Positions 8,047-16,200 of a stretch of DNA of 64,000 nucleotides are shown in pieces (the first letter of the stretch is position 1; each line of letters starts with the position of its first letter). The stretch covers positions 124,001 through 188,000 of the forward strand of contig JBNKWQ010000005.1 in assembly GCA_050299855.1 (NCBI GenBank). Direction: 5' to 3'. The stretch comes from Hahella sp050299855 (lineage in GTDB: Bacteria; Pseudomonadota; Gammaproteobacteria; Pseudomonadales; Oleiphilaceae). The notes beneath the pieces are model-generated. The model was not told the origin of the DNA. It searched no databases and saw nothing but the letters and a program-made list of their open reading frames with translations. The position numbers were made by a program, and so were the translations under genes.

Positions 8047-10251
8047 GTGAATAGTCCAAGAATGGATGCGATGCTGAAAACACCTTCCTATGATTTTTTA
8101 ATCTGCCGAAATCAACACGACAACACTTACAGCCTTTACCGGGTTGATCCCAGAGCGGAAGAGTTGTTTGTCCCCATGCCACTGAGTGCGAGTGCAGCTT
8201 TTGACCACAGCTATCGCATGGCGCAGGTGGGGGGATATCTTTTACAGTGGAGTCCGCTTTGCGAACAGGACGGCCAGCCTGGATTCAAATTCAATCTCCT
8301 GGAGTTTGACCCGGAAGCCCAGGACCCATTGAATGGACAGGCTCTTCAGAGCGGGTTTTGGGAAAAGAAAAAGTTCTGGGGTTATCGGGATTATTACAGC
8401 GCCAATCCCAATGAGGATCAGCACCTCGATCTCATCCCCATGGCCAGTTTCGTTCTGAATATGATTCCCGCAAAGGGCCGTGGGACCTATGAGCTTTGGA
8501 ATTTCGATCCCCAACCGAGCCCGTCGAGTAAACCCGGCACGGCGGATCCGATCCCCTATCCCTATACTGGCCAGGGCGGCTTTCCGCTGATCAAGAAAGG
8601 CCATACCCTGATTCCCATTGGTAACTATGTTCTGGACCGACTGCCGGACCGGAAGCATTTCCGGCTGTGGAGCTTTGACCCTCAACTGCATCCGGCGCTT
8701 TCTCTTCCTGCGGTTCAGGAAGGCCATTGGGATCACCTCGACGAACACCATCAACTCACGGCTATCGGCAGCTATCTTCTCGACTGGCACCCTGAAAAGG
8801 GCACCTATCGGTTGTGGGAGTTCGACCCTGACCACGCTGATGTACTTGTCGGCCCGGTCCGCGAAGGTAAACTGCCGTCCGGCATCGGCGCGGACGCGAT
8901 ACTGACCGGTTATCAGCCCCGTATTCCCGTGCAGGAGCAACGGGCAGAGACGCCGGGAACCATTGACTTTATGCGGTCGAAGATCAAGCACGTGGTCTAC
9001 TACATGGTCGAAAGCCGTTCCTTTGATAACGTTTGCGGCTGGCTGTACGAAAAGGGCTATGAAGGATGTCACTATATTGGCACCCAGGAGCCGTTTGACG
9101 GGGCAAGCACTGAGAATTTTAACTACGATGGTGAGAAAAAGGTTCATGCCAGTCAGTTCAAGGATGGCAAACTGAGCGAGCAGTGGGACCTTATGGCTCT
9201 CGACCAGGACCCTTTCCACGACACCACCGACAACCTGCAGCAAATGTTTGCCGAAGCGCCCGGTTATTGGGGGCATGCCAAACCGGACATGGGTGGCTTT
9301 ATCCTTAACAATGCCAACCCTCAGGTGATGGAAACCTTCAGTCCGGAACAACTTCCGGTGATTAATGGCCTGGCTAAGAATTTCGCTGTGTCTGACCGTT
9401 GGTTTTGTTCCATCCCTGGTGGTACGGATGTGAATCGTGCCTTTTCGGTGACGGGATCAGCCTTTAACAAACTGGGCACCTGGGAGGGTGGCGATGCTTA
9501 CAAGTATTGGCCTTACTCGCCCCATCGCCAGTCAATCTGGAAGGTGCTTTGGAGTCAGGGCATTACTGATTGGAAGATCTACGACTCAATACTTTGGGAA
9601 AATGAAATTTTCACTTACCAGCTATACCTCAAGGGACAGATTCCCACAGTGGATGCCAACCCGACGGAGTATCTTGCCGACATCGACCAGTTCAAGAAAG
9701 ACGCTCAAAGCGGCAACCTGCCTGCGTTCAGCTTTCTGGAGCCGGTGTGGATTGCGCCGTCCGGTGCCACCTCCTACCATCCCGGTGCGGATCTGGTGCC
9801 TGCCGAAAAAGCATTGAACGACATCTACGAGTCCATCAAGAATGGACCCGGTTGGGAGCAAACCCTGCTGGTGATCACCTTTGATAAAAACAACGGCATC
9901 TACGACCACGTGGCTCCGCCCTACGCTAAGAAGCCGTGGCCCAATGACCTGAACAATGGCTTTGCCTACGACCTGATGGGGCCAAGGGTTCCAACCGTCA
10001 TGGTGTCACCCTGGATCAAGGAGGAGTCCGTTATCCGGGCCGAAGGGGAGACCCCCTTTGATTCCACATCGTTTGCCGCCACATTGCTGCACTGGTTCGG
10101 GGTTCCCAAACCTCTTTGGGGCCTGGGGGATCGCATGGAAATCGCTCCCACTTTTGAACAGGTCCTGCAAGTGTCTCAGCCGAGAACGGATGCACCGACC
10201 TTAACGCCACCCTATGACAAATCATTCCCAAAAGGGGACCGCGACACATAA
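8047..10251 (+). CDS. Phosphoesterase family protein (phospholipase C/AcpA superfamily) with N-terminal repeats
   Basis: A 734-residue protein. The C-terminal two thirds (about 315-710) match the phosphoesterase family PF04185, which includes non-haemolytic phospholipase C and acid phosphatase AcpA. The matches are VVYYMVESRSFDN, the TGS region, TFDKNNGIYDHVAPP and GPRVPTVMVSPWI. Two usual metal-binding positions look altered: ENRSFD is ESRSFD here, and the FDD/FDE pair is FDK. The first 300 residues carry about four repeats of a YxLWxFDP type. There is no signal peptide, although relatives are normally Tat- or Sec-exported. The start is GTG at 8047, preceded by AGGGG; an ATG lies at 8062. 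It converges on a DNase II-like gene. Confidence 0.85.
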   Translation: MNSPRMDAMLKTPSYDFLICRNQHDNTYSLYRVDPRAEELFVPMPLSASAAFDHSYRMAQVGGYLLQWSPLCEQDGQPGFKFNLLEFDPEAQDPLNGQALQSGFWEKKKFWGYRDYYSANPNEDQHLDLIPMASFVLNMIPAKGRGTYELWNFDPQPSPSSKPGTADPIPYPYTGQGGFPLIKKGHTLIPIGNYVLDRLPDRKHFRLWSFDPQLHPALSLPAVQEGHWDHLDEHHQLTAIGSYLLDWHPEKGTYRLWEFDPDHADVLVGPVREGKLPSGIGADAILTGYQPRIPVQEQRAETPGTIDFMRSKIKHVVYYMVESRSFDNVCGWLYEKGYEGCHYIGTQEPFDGASTENFNYDGEKKVHASQFKDGKLSEQWDLMALDQDPFHDTTDNLQQMFAEAPGYWGHAKPDMGGFILNNANPQVMETFSPEQLPVINGLAKNFAVSDRWFCSIPGGTDVNRAFSVTGSAFNKLGTWEGGDAYKYWPYSPHRQSIWKVLWSQGITDWKIYDSILWENEIFTYQLYLKGQIPTVDANPTEYLADIDQFKKDAQSGNLPAFSFLEPVWIAPSGATSYHPGADLVPAEKALNDIYESIKNGPGWEQTLLVITFDKNNGIYDHVAPPYAKKPWPNDLNNGFAYDLMGPRVPTVMVSPWIKEESVIRAEGETPFDSTSFAATLLHWFGVPKPLWGLGDRMEIAPTFEQVLQVSQPRTDAPTLTPPYDKSFPKGDRDT

Positions 10252-10298
10252 GAATGTAGCGCCGGCTAAGAAATGTTGCGCCGGCTAAGAAATGTTGC
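10249..10298. repeat. 19-nt tandem repeat
   Basis: The unit GCCGGCTAAGAAATGTTGC occurs twice in perfect tandem (10261-10279, 10280-10298), with partial copies on both sides. It starts at the phosphoesterase stop codon. Confidence 0.8.
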
Positions 10299-10327
10299 GC
10301 TGCCGAAGAAAGGAAAGCATGGATGAA

Positions 10328-10360
10328 GGGCAGGATGTGTGCGTCATATGCATCCTGCCC
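10328..10360. terminator. Hairpin between convergent genes
   Basis: A perfect 10-bp inverted repeat (GGGCAGGATG and CATCCTGCCC) with a 13-nt loop lies between two convergent genes, 77 nt after one stop and 12 nt after the other. It probably works as a bidirectional transcript end, although no T-run follows it on either strand. Confidence 0.6.
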
Positions 10361-10371
10361 CGGCAGGACTT

Positions 10372-11388
10372 TCAGGAGGTTAATTTATGGAGCTTTTCTT
10401 CGGCGTTTCTTAATGCTTCCCATAATCGGCTTTCCTGAAAGCAGAGGCTTCCGCCGCCACGTTTTTCCTGGGAGACCATCCGGTTGAGGTCGGCAACACA
10501 CACCCAGGGTAACGAATTGGTGCTGTTTTTCAGGGCAACTGACCACTTGGCGTGGTCCTTGGTGTAGTGCCATTCATAGGTCAGCGATGAGTTGACCGTG
10601 AACTTCAGGTTAAGTGTGTCCTCATCGAACTCACTGGATCGATTGTCCTGTAAGGGAGTAACGGCGCCCCTTCTCCAGGTCTCGACGATAAGGTCGGACT
10701 TCAACTCGGGAGACACCAGATCCAACCAAAAGTCCTTGCCCCATTTCCGACTCTTGGCGATAAGCAGAAACTCTTTGCCTCCCCTGGATTTAAATTGGAC
10801 CGTCGACGGTTTTTCCAACTCATCCACCCCGGTTCCATGAAACAGCAGTGAAAGGGGCTCGTCATCCTGCAGGGAAGACGGGATACGTGAACTTTCCGTC
10901 AGGACCTGTGGGTTTTGCTGGCACAACATCTGTTGGGCGATCTGGTTGGCCATTTGATAATTGGGCAAGGTAATGCAGATAAAGGTCTGGCCGTAGATTT
11001 TCTCGTCGTCCGGGAGTGTAAACTCCTTGTTTGCAGGAAACCGTGGGGTCGAATGAAGCAGAAAGAGTGCAGAATCACTCGCTTTGTCAAAGGCCAGTAT
11101 TCCTTTACAGTGACCTTTTTCCGAATTGTTTCCTTGTTTGTCGGCGTGCTCGTCGTTATAGACGATATAACCTGCAGTGTCAGGGGCGTTGAATATTCCC
11201 GTCAGGGTATGATCCAGAGCCTGATTAGCCTGATCCAGGCCTACCGGTGACAGCTGCAACTCGCCGGAGTCCGGATCGAAATAGAAAAAGTCAAACCCTT
11301 GGTTATTTTGGGTTCCGGTATGCTCGGGGGTTTTATAAATAAACCACCAGTCCACTGATGTTCCCTGTTGGTTTTTTGCTTCGATCAT
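10372..11388 (-). CDS. DNase II (acid endonuclease) homologue
   Basis: A 338-residue protein clearly related to the animal DNase II family, a PLD-like phosphodiesterase fold that cuts double-stranded DNA without metal. The family landmarks appear in order: VDWWFIYKTP (12-21), YNDE, the first HxK in GHCKGILAFD (H93, K95), LLHSTPRFP, YGQTFICI (132-139), the second HxK in KDHAKWSV (H279, K281, the catalytic His in characterised enzymes), WVCVADLNR and SQEKRGGGSLCF. Both HxK motifs are intact, so it should be active. Unlike lysosomal DNase II it has no signal peptide. Bacterial members are uncommon (I recall Burkholderia). It may act as an exported nuclease through a non-Sec route; that is inference. 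Confidence 0.9.
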   Translation of the reverse strand: MIEAKNQQGTSVDWWFIYKTPEHTGTQNNQGFDFFYFDPDSGELQLSPVGLDQANQALDHTLTGIFNAPDTAGYIVYNDEHADKQGNNSEKGHCKGILAFDKASDSALFLLHSTPRFPANKEFTLPDDEKIYGQTFICITLPNYQMANQIAQQMLCQQNPQVLTESSRIPSSLQDDEPLSLLFHGTGVDELEKPSTVQFKSRGGKEFLLIAKSRKWGKDFWLDLVSPELKSDLIVETWRRGAVTPLQDNRSSEFDEDTLNLKFTVNSSLTYEWHYTKDHAKWSVALKNSTNSLPWVCVADLNRMVSQEKRGGGSLCFQESRLWEALRNAEEKLHKLTS

Positions 11389-11422
11389 GAAATCTGAATC
11401 TCCATGACACTTTAAAAGTTAT

Positions 11423-11452
11423 CTCAAAAGTGCTGCTTTCAGCAATTTTGAG
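11423..11452. promoter_or_regulatory. Hairpin in the divergent leader of the DNase II-like gene
   Basis: An inverted repeat with arms CTCAAAAGTGCTG and CAGCAATTTTGAG (one mismatched position) and a 4-nt loop. It lies 35 nt upstream of the DNase II-like start and about 180 nt upstream of the cyclotransferase gene. It could be an operator or a 5' leader hairpin. Confidence 0.45.
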
Positions 11453-11633
11453 GGCCTGTGCTCACAATCTGGAGTGTAGCAGAGCAGGGAACTTTGGCGG
11501 TGTCGTCGAGCCTGCCACTGAAGGGTGCCGTGGCGAGAAATCTATTGTCGAGCTATGCTTTTTAAACCCGTAAAGGCTATGTACGGTTTTCATCATAAAT
11601 TGGCGCTTTCGTAAACTAGTGGTTGATGTTGAG

Positions 11634-12422
11634 ATGTTTCGCTATTTTGGTTTTGGTTCCAACATGAACATGACCTCATTGCGAGCCAAAGGCGTGGAAC
11701 CACTGGTTTCGCGACCTGCTGTGCTGCACGGTTGGCGCCTGCGCTTCAATGTGCAGCATTTCTTTCGCAATGAAGGCGGCGTTGGCAATATTGAGCGCAC
11801 CCAAGACCTTGGTGATCGGGTGCAGGGTGTGCTCTACGACTGTCCCGACGAGGCCCTGCCATCTCTGGATGCCGCAGAGGCATATGGCCATGGCTATGAT
11901 CGCATTACCATTGATGTGGAGACATATGGAGAACAGGTGACGGCGCTCACCTATATCGGAACGCCGGAGTTTATCAACAATAGCTGCCTGCCAAGTCAGC
12001 GTTATCTCAACCTTCTGATCGACGGTGCCCGCCGGGCCGGTCTCGACGCCGATTATGTGAACGACCTCCTGGTACAGCCGGTCCACCCGCTTGAGGATTA
12101 CCCTCCGTATGAGCCACCGCCTGGAGACTACCCGGAATTTGATGCGATCTCCCTTGCCCGGCACCCTCTATATACGGCACTCTATGGTGCAGTGTTCGAC
12201 ATGTCGCAGGCGCGCCCCCTGCACGAATACCTGAAAAGCTTTTTCGGCGGTCGCGATATGACCCTGTTCCATATAAAACGACTGGACAGCAGCGACGGTA
12301 ATGAATCCATGGATGACATCCGGAATGGACGCCTCAACCAAGCCCAACGACGCTACCTCAATGACTACCTTAACGAGTATGCCAGGGAGTATCGCTACGT
12401 GGGTCACTTCGTCTATAGCTAG
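11634..12422 (+). CDS. Gamma-glutamylcyclotransferase (AIG2)-like protein
   Basis: A protein of about 262 residues with the GGCT/AIG2-like fold. The N-terminal FRYFGFGSNMNMTSLRAKG is the family's YxxFGSNM glycine loop that binds the gamma-glutamyl group. The following WRLRFN and VQGVLYDCPDEALPSLDAAEAYG match the VxGxLY and LDxxEG-type elements. The C-terminal 100 residues are an extension not explained by the core fold. Known family members release 5-oxoproline from gamma-glutamyl amines or glutathione-derived substrates. The start is taken at the ATG 11634 because family members begin right at this motif; a GTG at 11619 is in frame. Neither has a strong ribosome-binding site. Confidence 0.75.
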   Translation: MFRYFGFGSNMNMTSLRAKGVEPLVSRPAVLHGWRLRFNVQHFFRNEGGVGNIERTQDLGDRVQGVLYDCPDEALPSLDAAEAYGHGYDRITIDVETYGEQVTALTYIGTPEFINNSCLPSQRYLNLLIDGARRAGLDADYVNDLLVQPVHPLEDYPPYEPPPGDYPEFDAISLARHPLYTALYGAVFDMSQARPLHEYLKSFFGGRDMTLFHIKRLDSSDGNESMDDIRNGRLNQAQRRYLNDYLNEYAREYRYVGHFVYS

Positions 12423-12469
12423 TGAGATGACAGCAACGAAAGATACAGCGAAGAGAGAGGAGTACCGCA

Positions 12470-13201
12470 ATGGATCAGTTTTCCACAGCGCCCTTACCCC
12501 CGGCACTGGCCCATGGACCCATCGAAGAAGTCTTTCCCGACGTCTTTTTTGTCAGCGGAGCCATGGAGACCGTTCTGCAGGGAATGGACTGGGAGTTCAG
12601 CCGCAACATGACCGTGGTTCGGGACGGCGAGCGTTTAATTATCGTCAACAGTGTGCGCCTGGGTGAAGAGGGGCTGGCTGAACTCGACCGGCTCGGCAAG
12701 GTTACCGACGTGGTCCGCCTCGGCTGTCTGCACGGGCGTGATGATCAGTTCTACGTCGAACGCTATGATGCAGGCTACTGGACGATGCCCGGGATGGAAC
12801 ATGAGAGCGGCCTGAAGGCAACAGGCACTCTGACCCCGGGCGGTCCGTTACCAATATCTGATGCCTCCCTATTTTCATTCCGCACCACCCAGATCTCTGA
12901 AGGCATCCTGCACCTTGACCGTGCCGGCGGTATTCTTATTGCCTGTGATGCGTTGCAGAACTGGCTCTCTCCCGATGAGTATTTCTCCGACGCTTCAAGC
13001 AAACTGATGCAGAACATGGGTTTCTTCACGCCGGCCAACATAGGTCCGGTCTGGTTCCAGGCGGCTACACCCTCGGGAGAGGACTTTAGCCGTCTTAAGA
13101 TGCTGACATTCAGGCACGCCTTGTGCGGCCACGGCGAACCTCTGCGCGATAGTGCGCACGAGGATTATGCCGCCACCTTCCACCGTATGTTAGGTGTTTG
13201 A
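12470..13201 (+). CDS. MBL-fold/DUF4336-like hypothetical protein
   Basis: A 243-residue soluble protein. The sequence pattern (FPDVFFVSGA, NMTVVRDGERLIIVNSVRLGEEGLAELDRLGKVTDVV, then a late GGILIACDALQNW) follows metallo-beta-lactamase-fold proteins related to DUF4336. The canonical HxHxDH metal site is replaced by GCLHGRDDQFY, so classical zinc hydrolase activity is doubtful. The start is secure, because GAGAGGAGTACCGCA precedes the ATG. It begins 47 nt after the cyclotransferase-like gene on the same strand and could be co-transcribed with it. No function is assigned. Confidence 0.6.
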   Translation: MDQFSTAPLPPALAHGPIEEVFPDVFFVSGAMETVLQGMDWEFSRNMTVVRDGERLIIVNSVRLGEEGLAELDRLGKVTDVVRLGCLHGRDDQFYVERYDAGYWTMPGMEHESGLKATGTLTPGGPLPISDASLFSFRTTQISEGILHLDRAGGILIACDALQNWLSPDEYFSDASSKLMQNMGFFTPANIGPVWFQAATPSGEDFSRLKMLTFRHALCGHGEPLRDSAHEDYAATFHRMLGV

Positions 13202-13283
13202 AGTGTCAACGTGATGAATGATGTGGTAACGCGATGAACAAAATGCCAACTAGACGCTTCAAGTACCGACTAGAGGAAGAGGT

Positions 13284-16200
13284 GTGGCAGGTACAGACGT
13301 AGGCACGAAAGCAGAGGACCTGCAATTACCTGGTTACGTTGTCGAATCGGTTCTGTATCGAGCAGGCGGGCGCGTGGCTTACCGGGCCCAGCGCTTTGCC
13401 GATGATGCCGCAGTCGTGGTGGAAACCCTCGACGTTGAATATCCCGATCGCCAGCAGGTGGCCGGTATTCGCCGCGAAGGGGCCATCGCCCAACGCCTGG
13501 CTGATGTCGACGGTGTACGCAAGGTATATGCCGTGTTACCCCACGGTAGCGGCAATCTGGCGCTGGTAGTCGAGCCGTTCGAGTTCTCCCTCAGGTCCCG
13601 CCTTGACCGTGCCGGTGGCAGAGGCCTGCCTCTGGCCGAGGTACTTGAGATTGCCCGTTGCCTCGCCCGAACCCTGGGCGATATCCATGCCCACGATATC
13701 GTACATAAAGCGTTGGCTCCGGAGAACGTGCTATTCGACCCTGCCAGCGGAGCTGCTGCCCTGGCCGGCTTCGGTATCGCCTCCGAGCTGGATCAGGAGC
13801 GGCAGGCGGTGCAGATGTCGCGACGTCTTGAGGGTCCGTTGCCTTATATTTCACCGGAGCAGACAGGGCGTATGAACCGGGACCTGGACTACCGGTCTGA
13901 TTATTACTCCCTGGGCGTGCTGCTGTTCGAACTGCTGACCGGCCAGCGGCCGTTCCAGGGTGACAACCTGCTGGAATGGGTCCATAGCCATATCAGCCGT
14001 TTGCCGCCGACACCACACCAGATCTCGCCCGAGGTGCCTGAGGCGGTATCGGCCATCGTCCTTAAGCTGCTGGGTAAAAGCCCGGAAGCTCGTTACCAGA
14101 GTGCCGAGGGGCTGGTGCACGATCTGGTGCATTGTGCTGATCTGCTGGCTATGGGTCATAAGATCGAGCCCTTCGAACTGGGCGAAAAGGATGTGGTACA
14201 TAAATTCCTGGTGCCGCAAAGTCTTTACGGCCGCGAACACGAGCTTGAGGAGCTGTTCGAACTGTTCGAGGCGGCAGTGGCAGGACGCAACGAGTTTTGC
14301 CTGGTCCATGGCTACTCCGGTGTCGGTAAGTCCGCCCTGGTCAACGAAATCGACCGGCCTTTGGTGCGTGAACGGGGCTTTCTGGTCCGGGGCAAGTTTG
14401 ATCAGTTCCAGCACAGTGAGGCATACACGGCTATCGCCGCCACTTTCCGTGGTTTGGTGCAGCAGGTGCTTGCGCAACCGGAAGAGGGGTTGGAGCAATG
14501 GCGGCAGCGGTTGCTGGAGGCTCTGGAACCGAACGCGTGTCTGGTGGTGGACCTGGTACCGGAACTAGAGTTGATTATCGGCCACCAGCCTGCCGTTGCA
14601 GAATTGCCGCCTGCCGAAGCACGCAACCGCCTGCAAATTGTACTGACCGCGTTTCTCCGTGTATTCGCAGGAGAAGGTCATCCCGTGGTCCTATTTCTCG
14701 ACGACTTACAGTGGAGCGACGCCCCAACCTTGGGACTGCTGCGCCGCCTGGTGACCTCCCATGAGCTAAGTCACCTGTTGCTGATCGGCGCCTATCGCAG
14801 CAACGAAGTAGGACCAGGACACCCCCTGCGACTTCTGCTTGATGACCTGCAGGTAAAGAAAAACATCCGTCAGCTGCCTCTTGGCCCGCTGTACAGAGAG
14901 TCAGTGGCGCATTTAGTGGCGGATGCCCTGTGCTGTGAACCCAACGAGTCGCGCCCGCTGAGTGACATGCTCTATGAAAAAGCCCAGGGTAACCCCCTCT
15001 TTACCAATGAGTTGTTGCGGCAACTATACAAAGAGAGCGCCATCGTCCCAAACCCGGCCAGTGGAAGATGGCACTGGGACTTGGATGCAGCCCGCTGGAG
15101 CAACGTGAGCAGCGATGTCGTTGAGTTCATGGTGGACAACCTGCGGCGGCTGAAGCCTGAGACCCAGCGGGTCCTGCAGTTGGCGGCATGTATTGGCGGC
15201 ACTTTCGACTTGCACACGCTTTCCGTGATATACGAACGCCCGGTTGCAGAAACGGCAGCAGCGTTGTTACCGGCACTCAAGCAACATGCTGTGCTGCCTT
15301 TGCATAGCGATTATCGCTTGGTGGGAGCTCCGCTGGAGGATGAAGGCCAGGAATTCGATAGCCTGGAGTCTTTGATGTTCAATCCGATATACCAATTCCA
15401 GCACGACCGTGTGCAGCAGGCCGCATACGCCCTGATCGACGTCCAGCGGTTACCGGAGGTGCATTTATCCATAGGCAACCTGATGCTGCTACACGTTGGT
15501 AACGATGTGCCGGATGAACGACTGATCGATATCGTCGGCCATCTCAACGAAGGGCGATCCCTGATCACATCACCCGATGAAAGGTTACACCTTGCCGAAC
15601 TGAACTTGCGTGCGGGTATTCGGGCCCGGTATTCCTCCGCCTATGAGGCGGCTTTGAACTACCTGCAGCTGGCAGCCGACCTGCTGCCTGTCGATCCATG
15701 GGCGAAGACGCCGGAGCTGATGAAATCCCTGGCGGAGGAGACCCAGTTGTGCGCCTATCTCACCGGGCATATCGACGTCGCCGACCAATGGATTGAGGTG
15801 ATGCTGACACACGCCAACAACGATCTGGAACGCAGCGACATTCTGGCCACCCGCACCCGCCAGTACGCGACTCTCGGGCGCATGGAAGAATCCATCCGTT
15901 CGGCAATTCAGGGACTGGCGCTTCTAGGAGTGAAATTCACCAACCTGCCGGGAGATACGGACATTGCCGAAGAACGACGACTGGTCCTGGAGAATCTCGG
16001 TGAGCGTCGTATCGAAGGCCTGGTGGATGCTCCCTCGGTGGAAGACCAGTCGACCCTGTCCGCCATGCGCCTGTTGATGGAAATCTTTCCTGCTGCGTTT
16101 CTCTCCGGCAGCGGTAATCTGTTTCCTTATCTGGTGTTGAAAGCGGTCAATCTCTCGCTGCGTCATGGCAACTGCCCTGAATCTGCCTTTGCCTATGCTG

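Noticed and set aside
7847..8050. 67-residue plus-strand ORF before the phosphoesterase
   Set aside because: It lies across the 28-nt direct repeat, lacks a ribosome-binding site, and overlaps the better-supported GTG start.
8242..9351. 369-residue minus-strand ORF inside the phosphoesterase gene
   Set aside because: Antisense to a protein with recognisable motifs in the other frame; no family resemblance of its own.
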